Below the pieces are notes generated by a model that did not search any database, had not been told where the DNA came from, and saw only the letters and a list, made by a program, of their open reading frames with translations. From positions 372,001 to 436,000 of the forward strand of contig NZ_JACIEM010000004.1 in the NCBI RefSeq assembly GCF_014196845.1: 64,000 bases of DNA. Reading direction: 5' to 3'. This document shows positions 46,341-55,242 of this stretch, piece after piece (position 1 is the stretch's first letter; each line of letters starts with the position of its first letter). Position numbers and translations under genes: made by a program. Source of the DNA: Aurantimonas endophytica (GTDB lineage: Bacteria > Pseudomonadota > Alphaproteobacteria > Rhizobiales > Rhizobiaceae).

Positions 46341-46432
46341 CTGCGCGCTCCGGTCGCGAGCGGCATGTTCGTGATCCGTCGACGGGGATCGGCAGAACCC
46401 GGCAGATCGGCTCGAGCCCGTACGCAGCTTCG

Positions 46433-47158
46433 CTAGCGATGAGTACCGCTGAAGCGAGAAGGATAAGCAGTGTCCGGAATAAGGCGATAGAGGATTGCAA
46501 ATATTAGCCCACAGACAAGCCAGGCGAGGAGAACATCTGAAAGGAAATGTCCGCCGAAGGCGATCCGGTTCAGCGATAACGATCCGGCATAGATTAGTGT
46601 CGTTGCTGTTGCAGCCAGCCTGACAGGCCTGGGCGCGACGAGGGCGGCAGCGACGAGCCAGGCTGACGAGGAAGCCTCTCCGCTAACGAACGAACAGTTT
46701 CGATCGCACCAATCGCTGATGACCCAGACCGTTTGATGGACTGCGTCCCCTCCGAAGACGTCGACATTGACAGGTCGGGGGCGGCCCCAATGCGCCTTCA
46801 AGAGGCCGTTCACTAGCAGTCCCGGACCAAGAGCCAGGCCGGACAGCAGCCAGATCGGCTTCCGCACGCGAGACCAGGTCAAGGCGCCGTTGATGGCATC
46901 CCGGAGAATGCGGACCAAGATAACGAGAATGACTCCGGCCAGGGCCCAAGGAGAACTGTTGCGGAGCCATTGCAGGTGCGAATTGCTGGACAGGCTGAAG
47001 CCGTCGCTGGGGCTGTAAAACCAGCGGCTTACAACCAGATCAACTTCCGGAAAGACCCAGAAGAACATGCTGGTTGCCAGAATGCCAACTGAGAACGCGA
47101 TAATCAGACGGTCCGATTTCGCGCCAGATGAAACGGGGATGGATAGGGATACACTCAT
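46433..47158 (-). CDS. PAP2-family membrane phosphatase (lipid phosphatase-like)
   Basis: The 241-residue protein has five to six membrane helices and the PAP2 signature in three parts: KAHWGRPRP (K-x6-RP), SFVSGEAS (a PSGH variant with Glu in place of His) and RIAFGGHFLSDV (R-x5-H-x3-D). Members of this type remove phosphate from lipid A (LpxE/LpxF) or undecaprenyl pyrophosphate. It is divergent from a PmrAB/QseBC-like two-component system, which points to envelope charge modification, though the substrate is not shown. Its codon usage looks less GC-biased than that of most genes in the window. Confidence 0.88.
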   Translation of the reverse strand: MSVSLSIPVSSGAKSDRLIIAFSVGILATSMFFWVFPEVDLVVSRWFYSPSDGFSLSSNSHLQWLRNSSPWALAGVILVILVRILRDAINGALTWSRVRKPIWLLSGLALGPGLLVNGLLKAHWGRPRPVNVDVFGGDAVHQTVWVISDWCDRNCSFVSGEASSSAWLVAAALVAPRPVRLAATATTLIYAGSLSLNRIAFGGHFLSDVLLAWLVCGLIFAILYRLIPDTAYPSRFSGTHR

Positions 47159-47180
47159 AGCCGCGGCGCATGCGCTGGCT

Positions 47181-47200
47181 AACTTGCAGAAAACTTGCAG
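47181..47200 (-). promoter_or_regulatory. Tandem direct repeat, probable response-regulator binding site
   Basis: AACTTGCAG occurs at 47181-47189 and again at 47192-47200, an exact nine-base repeat with an eleven-base period. OmpR-family dimers bind such tandem half-sites. It lies 23-42 bp upstream of the PAP2 start codon and in the shared region with the regulator gene encoded on the other side. Confidence 0.6.
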
Positions 47201-47428
47201 ATTCGGGCGCTCGTGCGCGACGAAGCCGCTGGAACTGAGCCGAGAGATTGACCGAGCAAGCTCCGGGTGACAGGGAAATCAGAGGCCAGCGGCGCTCGAA
47301 GGGCGGGCGACATCATCCCGGGCGACCAAGTCTCGGAATGCCGGGACGACTTCGTCGGAACACGCACAGCCGTCAGCAGAGTGAGAGCTTCGCGTTGACC
47401 AGCGGTCGTACGGTCATGGAGAGTCGTG

Positions 47429-48106
47429 ATGCGGATTCTGGTCGTCGAGAATGATCGCTTGCTTTCCGAGGCCCTGGGGCGACGGCTTATCGAGGCCGGC
47501 CATGCGGTCGATATCTTCGCGACTGTCGCGGACGCCGAGGCGGCTTGGAGAATAGCGCCGTACGACCTCAGCATCGTTGACGTCATGCTCGACGATGGCG
47601 ACGGGCGGGCGCTCGTCAGGTCTGTCCGTGCCGCCGGCATACGGACGCCGACGTTGATGCTCACCGCGCGGGACGAGATCGGGGACCGGGTGAGCGGATT
47701 GGATGCGGGGGCTGACGACTATCTCGTCAAGCCGTTTGCAACCGAAGAACTGCTGGCACGACTGAGGGCGCTGCGACGACGCTCCCCGGAAATCACGGCG
47801 ACCGAGTTGCGCATAGGAAATCTTCTCTACGATCCTCATAGCACGAGCCTGACAGTGGCAGATCGAGACGTGAGGTTGACTGCTCAGGAACATGCTGCCC
47901 TCGACAAGCTGATCCGTGCCGGCGACCGCGTGACCCCGAAGCAGATGCTGGGCGAGCATGTCTATGCGCTCCACCAGGACTGGTCGGACAACGCGGTCGA
48001 GACGCTGGTTCATCGGCTTCGCAGGAAGCTTTCGGACGCGGGGGCGACGGTCGAGCTCAAGGCACTGCGAGGCCTCGGCTACATACTGTGCGAGACCCGA
48101 TCATGA
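47429..48106 (+). CDS. OmpR-family response regulator (PmrA/QseB-like)
   Basis: The 225-residue regulator has D51 in LSIVDVMLDDGDG as phospho-acceptor, T79 and K101 in the usual places, and a winged helix ending AVETLVHRLRRKLSD...LKALRGLGYIL. The N-terminal acidic cluster reads VENDR, with Asn where most have Asp/Glu. GTG 47426 precedes the chosen ATG; GGAGAG fits the ATG better. Its stop overlaps the kinase start by four bases. Divergent from the PAP2 gene, it probably controls it. Confidence 0.9.
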   Translation: MRILVVENDRLLSEALGRRLIEAGHAVDIFATVADAEAAWRIAPYDLSIVDVMLDDGDGRALVRSVRAAGIRTPTLMLTARDEIGDRVSGLDAGADDYLVKPFATEELLARLRALRRRSPEITATELRIGNLLYDPHSTSLTVADRDVRLTAQEHAALDKLIRAGDRVTPKQMLGEHVYALHQDWSDNAVETLVHRLRRKLSDAGATVELKALRGLGYILCETRS

Positions 48107-49518
48107 GACGGGCCTATCGCCTCGATGTGAGGCTCGCCATCGTCGTGACCGTCATATCCGCGCTGACCCTGATCGGTGCCGGTATGATCCTGTCCATGGA
48201 GTTCACGCGCGGCCAATTCGCAATAGAAGAGCGCGGGCTGTCCACTCAAGTCGAGGAATGGGCGGGATTGCTACGGCGCGATCCCGGCGGCACGGTGGTA
48301 CTTGACCGCCCGGCCGAGCCATCCTCAGCGATCGACCCCCCTTATACCGGACTCCTGTCAGGGACACGGCCCGTCTACGGCTACACCGTTACGGACGCGA
48401 CAGGGACGGTGCTGGATCGCTCCGACGCCAACGCGCCTGCCGGACGCCCTGGGCCAGCAGACCCGGAACCCGTTCTTTCAACCGGACCGACGCTCGACGG
48501 CACCGGACCAGTCCTGATTGCCGAACTTTTCGTGCCGGAGTTTGGGGCTTGGCTCCGGCTGGCACGATCGCGTTCGGATGTCACCGCTTTGACCAACACG
48601 TTCTTTGCCCAATCTCTCGAAGAGCTGGGGTGGGCGGCGCTGGCAATGCTGGTCGTCATGGTGATCACTGCCGTGGGCATCGTTCGCTTCAGTCTCCTAG
48701 GACTTCGGCGAGTGGCCGCGCAGGCCGAACGGATCACCTTCGACAATCTGGGGCATCAGCGGCTTTCCGGCTCATCGGCACCCGCGGAGGTTCAGCCGTT
48801 GATTGCCGCCGTCAACCACGCCTTGGACGGCATCAGGGCGGGTGCCGTCGCTCAGCGCGACTTCTCCATCCATGCCGCCCATGAGCTCAGGACGCCGCTT
48901 GCCGACCTCAAGCTACGGCTGGAAGGTCTTGCATCCGGTCCGGACCGGGATGCGGCCATGCAGGACATCGATGCCATGGCCCGTCTCATCGAGCAGCTAC
49001 TGCAGATCGCCAGGTTGGATGGCAGTACGGACTTCTCCCTGCAATCGCTCAACCTCGGCGAGACGGTTGCCGAAGTCCTGCAGGAGGCGGCCCCGCGGCT
49101 GGTGTCCGCCGGATGGTTGATTGAGGCGGACGGCCTGGATTTACCCGTTCACATAATCGGTGACTCGACACTGATCGCCCTGATCATCCGGAACCTCCTG
49201 GATAATGTCCGTAAGCACACACCAGTTGGCAGCACTGTAACGGTCACCATCTCCAACGACGGAACGCTTCTATTTGCCGATACGGGTCCGGGGTTGCCGC
49301 CGGGGTTTGCCTGTTCAGGCTTTGCACGGTTCGTCCGGGGTAATGACGATGCTCGTTCCGGAAGCGGCCTAGGACTCTCGATATGTGAAACCGCCATGCA
49401 GCGCATGGGGGGAACCTTCAGCCTGGAACCCACAGGGAGCGGCGCAGCATTTCGAATGGCCTTCAGGTTGGACCAGCGTCCTCAGTCAGACGAACATATG
49501 GGAACCCACCGGTCGTAA
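48103..49518 (+). CDS. Sensor histidine kinase (PmrB/QseC-like)
   Basis: The 471-residue kinase has membrane helices at about 12-31 and 175-197 around a periplasmic domain of about 140 residues, a short HAMP-like linker, H260 in HAAHELRTPLADLKLRLE and an ATPase domain with IRNLLDNVRKHTP, FADTGPGLP and GSGLGLSICE. It overlaps the regulator gene by four bases. The periplasmic domain has no clear family match, so the signal is unknown; PmrB homologues sense metal ions or cationic peptides. Confidence 0.9.
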   Translation: MRRAYRLDVRLAIVVTVISALTLIGAGMILSMEFTRGQFAIEERGLSTQVEEWAGLLRRDPGGTVVLDRPAEPSSAIDPPYTGLLSGTRPVYGYTVTDATGTVLDRSDANAPAGRPGPADPEPVLSTGPTLDGTGPVLIAELFVPEFGAWLRLARSRSDVTALTNTFFAQSLEELGWAALAMLVVMVITAVGIVRFSLLGLRRVAAQAERITFDNLGHQRLSGSSAPAEVQPLIAAVNHALDGIRAGAVAQRDFSIHAAHELRTPLADLKLRLEGLASGPDRDAAMQDIDAMARLIEQLLQIARLDGSTDFSLQSLNLGETVAEVLQEAAPRLVSAGWLIEADGLDLPVHIIGDSTLIALIIRNLLDNVRKHTPVGSTVTVTISNDGTLLFADTGPGLPPGFACSGFARFVRGNDDARSGSGLGLSICETAMQRMGGTFSLEPTGSGAAFRMAFRLDQRPQSDEHMGTHRS

Positions 49519-49561
49519 AGGCGCGAGCGCCGGCCCCTCGCATCCAGCACGTCCGCTCCCC

Positions 49562-50830
49562 TCACGCCGCCTTGCTCGGCGCTTCCGTTTCGTCCGGCTC
49601 CGCGAGTTCCGCCCGCGGATCGAGGGCGAAGCTGGCCGGCGTCTGGGTTCTTGCCAGCGGCACGGTCTGGAAGTCTGGGCGCTCGTCGACCGGCATCGCC
49701 TCGCGCCGGTAGGTCCGGTAGAAGGAATAGGCGGCGTAGAAGGCCGCGGCGCTGCCGATCGACTGGAAGATGCCGCGCGGGCCGAACGTCTCCATCAGGA
49801 ACGCCGCGTAGATCGGGCCGATCATCGTGCCGACCCCGTAGAGGATCAGCATGCCGCTGGCGATCTTCACGAAGTCGGAATCGGCCGCGTAGTCGTTGGC
49901 ATGCGCCACCGCGAGCGAATAGGCCGGATAGACGACGCCGCCGATCAGGAAGGCGAGGGTGAAGAGCACCGCCGGGCTGCTGCCGGAGAGATAGACGCCG
50001 GCCGTGCCGGCGGCGACGCCGATGAGGCCCGCCGCGGTCATCACGTAGCGCCGGTCGACCTTGTCGGAGATCCGCCCGAGCGGCACCTGGAAGACGATGC
50101 CGCCGGCCATCGCGGCGACCACTAGCGTGGCGATCTCCGTCGTCGAGAGCCCCGCCTTCTCGCCGAACACCGGCGCCATGTTGTTCCAGGCGCCCGAGAG
50201 GAGGCCGGCGAGCAGCACGCCGACCGCGGCGACCGGCGAGTTTCGGAAGATCGGCATCAGGTTGATCCGGATCGTCGTCAGCGGCTTCGGCGACTGCGCC
50301 TTGGACAGCGCGTTGGGGATCACCGCCAGGGCGAAGAGGATGGCGCAGAGCATGAACGGCACGGTGAGCTGGGGCTGGCTCAGCGGCATGACGTACTGCC
50401 CGCCCATCATCGCGCCCATCGTCACCACCATGTAGATCGAGAAGATCCGGCCGCGCGTCTCGTTGGTGACGCGCTCGTTCAACCAGCTCTCGATGATCAT
50501 GTAGCAGCCGGCGAGCGCGAAGCCGGCGAGGCCGCGGAAGACGATCCAGGCATAGGGGTCGACGACGATGGCGCAAAGCAGCACCGAGATCGCCATCAGC
50601 GACGCGAGGCTGGAGAACGTCCGCACGTGGCCGGCGCGCTGGACGATCTTCGGGATGATCACGCAGCCCGCCGTGAAGGCGATCGCATAGGACGTGCCGA
50701 AGGCGCCGATCTGGTAGCTCGACCAGCCCTCGATCGAGCCGCGGACCGGCAGCAGGATGCCCATCAGCCCGGCGCCCGCCATCAGGAAGAAGGTCGATAC
50801 GAGCAGGGACGCGATCGGCAGAAGGGGCAT
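49562..50830 (-). CDS. MFS transporter (YcaD-like)
   Basis: The 422-residue membrane protein has twelve hydrophobic helices in two halves, with YQIGAFGTSYAIAFTAGC in the first and PLGRISDKVDRRYVM (the MFS loop motif) in the second. ESWLNERVTNETRGRIFS after helix 4 is typical of the YcaD/YfkF-type group. The C-terminus is a 45-residue hydrophilic tail. Substrate unknown. AAGG seven bases upstream supports the ATG. It converges with the kinase gene. Confidence 0.88.
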   Translation of the reverse strand: MPLLPIASLLVSTFFLMAGAGLMGILLPVRGSIEGWSSYQIGAFGTSYAIAFTAGCVIIPKIVQRAGHVRTFSSLASLMAISVLLCAIVVDPYAWIVFRGLAGFALAGCYMIIESWLNERVTNETRGRIFSIYMVVTMGAMMGGQYVMPLSQPQLTVPFMLCAILFALAVIPNALSKAQSPKPLTTIRINLMPIFRNSPVAAVGVLLAGLLSGAWNNMAPVFGEKAGLSTTEIATLVVAAMAGGIVFQVPLGRISDKVDRRYVMTAAGLIGVAAGTAGVYLSGSSPAVLFTLAFLIGGVVYPAYSLAVAHANDYAADSDFVKIASGMLILYGVGTMIGPIYAAFLMETFGPRGIFQSIGSAAAFYAAYSFYRTYRREAMPVDERPDFQTVPLARTQTPASFALDPRAELAEPDETEAPSKAA

Positions 50831-50999
50831 GTCGGGCCTTGGCGAAACGGAGTGGATGCGGGACAGCGCGTCTCGGTGCGACTGGCCCCGGCTTTGACGG
50901 TCGGGCGATGAATGCGCTGCCGTTCGCCCGCTCTAGGCATTAACGGCAGCTTTGGCGAGGCCCTTGTGCCTGCCGATCATGACGAGGATCGGACGAAAC

Positions 51000-51893
51000 T
51001 CAGTCCGATGCCGACTTTTCCGCCAGGCGGGCCTTGAGCGCGACGAGATCGCGCCAGGCGAGCTTCTTCTGCGCCGGCTGGCGCAGGAGGTAGGCGGGAT
51101 GCAGCATCGCGGTCGCGTCGATCGTGTCCGCCTCGCCGAGGCCGAAGCTGTAGGTCGTCCAGCGCCCGCGGATCCGCAGGATGCCCTCTTCCGAGGCGAG
51201 GATCGCCTTGGCGGCGGGCGAGCCCAGGCAGACGAGGATCTTCGGGCGCACGAGCTCGATATGGCGCTGCACGAAGGGCAGGCAGATCTGCGTCTCGGCC
51301 GGCGTCGGCGGCCGGTTGCCGGGCGGGCGCCACGGCACGGTGTTGGTGACGCGGACATTCTGCCGCTCGAGCCCGATCGCGGCGAGCATGCGGTCGAGCA
51401 GCTGGCCGGAGCGGCCGACGAAGGGCACGCCCGCAATGTCCTCCTCGCGGCCCGGCGCCTCGCCCACGAACATCACATCGGCGGTCTCGGCGCCGTCGCC
51501 GAAGACGGTGGACTTGGCGGTGATGCGCAGATTGCAGCTCTCGAACGCGTCGAGCGCCGCCTGCAGCTCGGCGAGCGTCGCGGCCGAGCGGGCACGCTCG
51601 CGGGCGTCGGCGATGGCGATGTCGTCCGGCACGGCGGCGCGGCTGGTGGCGAAGGTTCCGGCCGGCTCGATGGCGAAGGTGGGGGCGGGCGCATGAACCG
51701 GCGGCGCGGATGCCTGGGCGGCTGGCGCCGACGGCACGCCCCGACGCCCGTCGCGCGCGGCGATCTCGGCCCGCGTCTCGGCAAAGCGGTCGCGCGGCGC
51801 CTCGCCGACGAAGACGTCGATGCCGGCGTCGCGGTACCATTCGATGAGCGCGATCGCGGCGTCGCGGCCGATTTCTGGCTGGGCGGCGTTCAT
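51000..51893 (-). CDS. Uracil-DNA glycosylase, family 4-like
   Basis: The 297-residue enzyme would remove uracil from DNA. Motif A is [20 protein letters not shown] (residues 144-163), the [10 protein letters not shown] loop follows, and motif B is HPAYLLRQP (265-273). The N-terminal 110 residues are a proline-alanine-rich extension. Of the four cysteines that hold the 4Fe-4S cluster in family 4, only C120 and C204 are present; the first is Phe117 and the third is Trp188 in TVPWRPPGN. The cluster is therefore probably absent or altered. Activity is inferred from intact active-site motifs. Confidence 0.85.
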   Translation of the reverse strand: MNAAQPEIGRDAAIALIEWYRDAGIDVFVGEAPRDRFAETRAEIAARDGRRGVPSAPAAQASAPPVHAPAPTFAIEPAGTFATSRAAVPDDIAIADARERARSAATLAELQAALDAFESCNLRITAKSTVFGDGAETADVMFVGEAPGREEDIAGVPFVGRSGQLLDRMLAAIGLERQNVRVTNTVPWRPPGNRPPTPAETQICLPFVQRHIELVRPKILVCLGSPAAKAILASEEGILRIRGRWTTYSFGLGEADTIDATAMLHPAYLLRQPAQKKLAWRDLVALKARLAEKSASD

Positions 51894-51955
51894 GGACCCG
51901 TCCTAGCCGATTTCGGCGCGGCAGGCGACGCCGTCGGAACGGGGAACGCCATGGC

Positions 51956-52285
51956 TCAGTGGCTCACGGTCTGGGAGAACAGGTTGATCACCAGAACCCC
52001 GGCGAGGATCAGCGCGAGACCGAGAAACCCCGCCGCATCGATCGAGGTGCGGAACCAGAACAGGTCGACCAGCGCCAGGATGACGATGCCGGCGCCCGAC
52101 CAGATCGCGTAGACGATGCCGACCGGCAGCGTGCGCAGCGGCAGCGACAGGAAATAGAACGCCAGCGCATAGGCCGCGACGGTGACCAGGGACGGCAGCA
52201 GGCGGGTGAAACCGTGGGTGGATTTCAGCGCCGTGGTGCCGACGATCTCGCACAGAATGGCAACGGCCAGGAAGACAGCGTTCAC
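51956..52285 (-). CDS. Small multidrug resistance (SMR) transporter
   Basis: The 109-residue protein has four membrane helices and the proton-coupling glutamate E13 in AILCEIVGTTALKS, with YALAFYFLSLPLRTLPVGIVYAIW in helices 2-3, as in EmrE/SugE pumps. Translation is placed at GTG 52285 (VNAVFLAV) because the family is about 105-110 residues long and GAGG lies eight bases upstream; an extended 131-residue frame would add a non-family N-terminus. It exports cationic compounds by antiport. Confidence 0.92.
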   Translation of the reverse strand: MNAVFLAVAILCEIVGTTALKSTHGFTRLLPSLVTVAAYALAFYFLSLPLRTLPVGIVYAIWSGAGIVILALVDLFWFRTSIDAAGFLGLALILAGVLVINLFSQTVSH

Positions 52286-52378
52286 GGGAAGCCTCGCGGT
52301 GGCGGAAAGCCTCTCTTCTCCCGGCGCGCTTTGCCGGGTCAAGCGGCTCACCTGTTACAGCAGCAGGCATTCGGTGCG

Positions 52379-52407
52379 ATTGACGCCCACGTCAATCAAG
52401 TTAGAAC
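52379..52407 (+). promoter_or_regulatory. Promoter and palindromic operator of ETF-QO gene
   Basis: ATTGACG (52379-52385) and CGTCAAT (52390-52396) are perfect arms around CCCA. The first arm contains TTGACG, a -35 element, with TAGAAC (52402-52407) 16 bases further as -10. A regulator bound to the palindrome would block polymerase. No regulator gene for it is nearby. Confidence 0.5.
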
Positions 52408-52491
52408 TCGTCCAGACATCGGATCGCGCTAGTCTACCGGCCTCTGGCCCGGGCGGTGCGATCCGGCCGGGATGCGAGAATGGGAGACGAG

Positions 52492-54156
52492 ATGAGCCAC
52501 GCCGAGACGCTGCCGGAACGCGAATCGATGGAGTTCGACGTGGTGATCGTCGGCGCCGGCCCCGCCGGGCTCGCCGCGGCGATCCGCCTGAAGCAGCTCG
52601 ATCCGGAGCTGACCGTGGTCGTCCTGGAGAAGGGCGGCGAGGTCGGCGCGCACGTCCTTTCCGGCAACGTGCTCGACCCCTCGGCGCTCGACACCCTCCT
52701 GCCGGAATGGCGCGAGGAGGAGACGCCGATCCGGACGAAGGTCACGGACGACCGGTTCTATCTCTACGGCGAGCAGGGCTCGATCCGCCTGCCGAACATG
52801 CTGATGCCCGGCCTGATGGGCAATCACGGCAACTACATCGTCTCGCTCGGCCTCGTCTGCAAATGGCTGGCCGAGAAGGCAGAGGCGCTGGGCGTCGAGA
52901 TCTATCCGGGCTTTGCCGCGACCGAGATCCTCTATGACGATGCCAACGCGGTGATCGGCGTCGCCACCGGCGACATGGGCATCACCCGCGAGGGCGAGCC
53001 GGGCGCCGCCTTCGCGCGCGGCATGGCGCTGCTCGGCAAATACGTGATGATCGGCGAGGGGGTGCGCGGCTCGCTGGCCAAGCAGCTGATCCGCGCTTAC
53101 GGGCTCGACGAGGGGCGCGAGCCGCAGAAATTCGGCCTCGGGATCAAGGAGCTCTGGGAGATCGCGCCGGAGAAATCCAAGCCCGGCCGGGTCGAGCACT
53201 CCTTCGGCTGGCCGCTGGACAGCGGCACCGGCGGCGGCTCGTTCCTGTATCACCTCGAAGACAACCAGGTGTATGTCGGCTTCGTCGTCCACCTGAACTA
53301 CAAGAACCCGTATCTGTCGCCCTTCGAGGAATTCCAGCGCTTCAAGACGCATCCGGACGTCGCCGAGCTGCTGGCCGGCGGCAAGCGCATCGCCTATGGC
53401 GCGCGGGCGATCACCGAGGGCGGATGGCAGTCCGTGCCGAAGCTGGTCTTCCCCGGCGGCGCGCTGATCGGCTGCTCGGCCGGCTTCGTCAACGTGCCGC
53501 GCATCAAGGGCGCGCACAACGCCATGACCTCCGGCATGCTGGCGGCGGAAGCCGCCGCCGAGGCCATCGCCGCCGGCCGCGCGCATGACCGGCTCTCCGC
53601 CTATGACGACGCCTGGCGCGGCTCGGCGATCGGCCGGGACCTCAAGCCCGTCCGCAACGTCAAGCCGCTCTGGTCGAAATACGGGACGCTCTTCGGCATC
53701 GCGCTCGGCGGGATCGACATGTGGACGAATTCGCTGTTCGGCTTCTCGTTCTTCGGCACGAGGAAGCACGGCAAGCCGGACCATGCCTGCCTCGAGCCGG
53801 CGGCCAAGCACACGCCGATCACCTACGCCAAGCCCGACGGGGTGCTGACCTTCGACAAGGTCTCCTCGGTGTATCTCTCCAACACCAATCACGAAGAGGA
53901 CCAGCCGGTCCATCTCCAGGTGAAGGACCCGGCGCTGCAGCATTCCTCGGAATACGCCGTCTATGCCGGCCCGTCGCAGCGCTACTGCCCGGCCGGGGTC
54001 TACGAATGGGTGGTCGGGGAAGACGGCAAGGAGGCCTACGTCATCAACGGCCAGAACTGCGTCCACTGCAAGACCTGCGACATCAAGGATCCGAACCAGA
54101 ATATCAACTGGGTGCCGCCGCAGGGCGGCGAGGGGCCGGTCTACCAGGTGATGTGA
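52492..54156 (+). CDS. Electron-transfer flavoprotein:ubiquinone oxidoreductase
   Basis: The 554-residue membrane-associated flavoprotein passes electrons from fatty- and amino-acid oxidation (via ETF) to ubiquinone. FAD binding is at VVIVGAGPAGLAAAIRL (about residues 15-31); HVLSGNVLDPSAL and SFGWPLDSGTGGGSFLYH are family marks; the C-terminal 4Fe-4S site has the cysteines of RYCPAGVYEW and NCVHCKTCDIKDP. All are intact. GGGAGACG before the ATG at 52492 makes it the preferred start over upstream in-frame codons. Confidence 0.96.
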   Translation: MSHAETLPERESMEFDVVIVGAGPAGLAAAIRLKQLDPELTVVVLEKGGEVGAHVLSGNVLDPSALDTLLPEWREEETPIRTKVTDDRFYLYGEQGSIRLPNMLMPGLMGNHGNYIVSLGLVCKWLAEKAEALGVEIYPGFAATEILYDDANAVIGVATGDMGITREGEPGAAFARGMALLGKYVMIGEGVRGSLAKQLIRAYGLDEGREPQKFGLGIKELWEIAPEKSKPGRVEHSFGWPLDSGTGGGSFLYHLEDNQVYVGFVVHLNYKNPYLSPFEEFQRFKTHPDVAELLAGGKRIAYGARAITEGGWQSVPKLVFPGGALIGCSAGFVNVPRIKGAHNAMTSGMLAAEAAAEAIAAGRAHDRLSAYDDAWRGSAIGRDLKPVRNVKPLWSKYGTLFGIALGGIDMWTNSLFGFSFFGTRKHGKPDHACLEPAAKHTPITYAKPDGVLTFDKVSSVYLSNTNHEEDQPVHLQVKDPALQHSSEYAVYAGPSQRYCPAGVYEWVVGEDGKEAYVINGQNCVHCKTCDIKDPNQNINWVPPQGGEGPVYQVM

Positions 54157-54204
54157 ACAAGGCGCCCTGCGGCGATGCCTCAGGGACGCAAAGGGGAGAC
54201 CACC

Positions 54205-54597
54205 ATGCGACTGTTTCTGCCGCTCAGTTTCCTGCTGCTGCTGCTTTCGCTGCCGGCCCGCGCCGACGACGAATACGATGCCTGCGTCAGCGAAGCCGGT
54301 GCCGTCATGCCGGACATGGGGGCCTGCGGCGCCGCCTGGATCGACCGCGAGGACGCCCGCCTCAACGAGGCCTGGCAGGCACTGCTGGCGGAACTCCCGG
54401 AGGACAGCCATGCGAAGCTGCGGGAAGAGCAGCGCGCCTGGCTCGCCTATCGCGACGCGAGCTGCCTGTTCTACCTCGACGCGGTCGAATACGGCCAGGT
54501 CGGCCGGTACCTCTCCTATCCGACCTGCCGGGCCTTCGTGATCGCCCAGCGGACGGCAGCGCTGGAGGAGATACAGGCGTCGGTGGCGCCGATCTAG
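54205..54597 (+). CDS. Secreted DUF1311 / LprI-like protein
   Basis: The 130-residue product has a signal peptide (LPLSFLLLLLSLPARADDE) and a four-cysteine domain: YDACVSEAG, GACGAAWIDRED, REEQRAWLAYRDASC and YPTCRAFVIAQRTAALEE, the pattern of DUF1311/lysozyme inhibitor LprI proteins. It may bind lysozyme or peptidoglycan in the periplasm; the exact role is unknown. AAGGGGAG before the ATG at 54205 sets the start. It lies 48 bp after the ETF-QO gene. Confidence 0.88.
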   Translation: MRLFLPLSFLLLLLSLPARADDEYDACVSEAGAVMPDMGACGAAWIDREDARLNEAWQALLAELPEDSHAKLREEQRAWLAYRDASCLFYLDAVEYGQVGRYLSYPTCRAFVIAQRTAALEEIQASVAPI

Positions 54598-54746
54598 AGG
54601 CCAAGACTTGGACCAGACCCGGCATTCGCGGCTGTGGGTGGTTTGATGACTGGCAGCTTCGGCCGGGTCGGTAGCGCTGACAGCGCATAGAGAGGTCTTG
54701 GTTATATGCCGATCGCGCGGCTGGCGAGGTGGCGCCGCGAGAGCAA

Positions 54747-54769
54747 AATATTGCCTATTAGGCAATATT
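54747..54769. promoter_or_regulatory. Perfect 23-bp palindrome, probable TetR operator
   Basis: AATATTGCCTA (54747-54757), one central T, and TAGGCAATATT (54759-54769) form a perfect palindrome with eleven-base arms, 78 bp before the ABM gene that is followed by a TetR regulator gene. The length and symmetry are those of a TetR-family operator. Confidence 0.75.
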
Positions 54770-54847
54770 GCCTTTCATGCATTTTTCCGTATCGGTATCA
54801 CTTGCCGGCGGGGCTCCTCCCTGCCTGAGCCATGGAGTACCCGAATA

Positions 54848-55234
54848 ATGAACTGGAATTGTCGAAAACTCATCGCCTCGGCCGCTCTCGCGGTATCGCT
54901 GATGGCGACGCCGAGTGTGTTCGCGGAATCGCAACCCGCCACGCCCAAAGTGTTCGTGTGGATCGAGATTGAAGCTGCCCCCGAGCGCATCGACGAGACC
55001 CGGGAAATGTTCCACACCACCATCAAGACATACCCGAAGCCCGGCATGCTCAGCGCTGTCGTGTTCGAGGACACACAGCGGCCAGGCGTGTTTCACAGCA
55101 TGCAGGAATGGGAAGACGAAGCAGCCTTCCAGGAGCATATGAGCGAGGCCGATGGCCAGGAAGGCGGGCTCGAGCATGCCACGCGGACGCTCAAGGGGCC
55201 GCCGAAGCTCTCGATACTCAAGCAATTGGACTAA
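54848..55234 (+). CDS. Exported ABM-domain protein
   Basis: The 128-residue product has a signal peptide (SAALAVSLMATPSVFAES) and an antibiotic-biosynthesis-monooxygenase-type ferredoxin-like domain: KVFVWIEIEAAPERIDETREMF, GMLSAVVFEDTQRPGVFHSM and WEDEAAFQEHMSEADG. Such domains oxidise or isomerise small aromatic or reactive compounds; a secreted copy is less common. The TetR gene begins eight bases downstream, so the two are likely co-transcribed from the promoter under the palindrome at 54747. Confidence 0.85.
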   Translation: MNWNCRKLIASAALAVSLMATPSVFAESQPATPKVFVWIEIEAAPERIDETREMFHTTIKTYPKPGMLSAVVFEDTQRPGVFHSMQEWEDEAAFQEHMSEADGQEGGLEHATRTLKGPPKLSILKQLD

Positions 55235-55242
55235 TAGGCCAG

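Larger units (their letters stand above)
45853..46432. other. Gene-poor region with repeats
   Basis: I see no supported gene in these 580 bases; open frames on both strands lack family features and good start signals. The region holds an inverted repeat (46118-46157), one dispersed motif copy (46306-46340) and must include the curli promoter near its left end. The mixture suggests decayed mobile or repeat DNA. Confidence 0.5.

Noticed and set aside
45952-46500. A 182-codon minus-strand frame with a hydrophobic start near the PAP2 gene
   Set aside because: It crosses dispersed repeats, its later part is arginine- and proline-rich, and it overlaps the real PAP2 gene end; no family match is seen.
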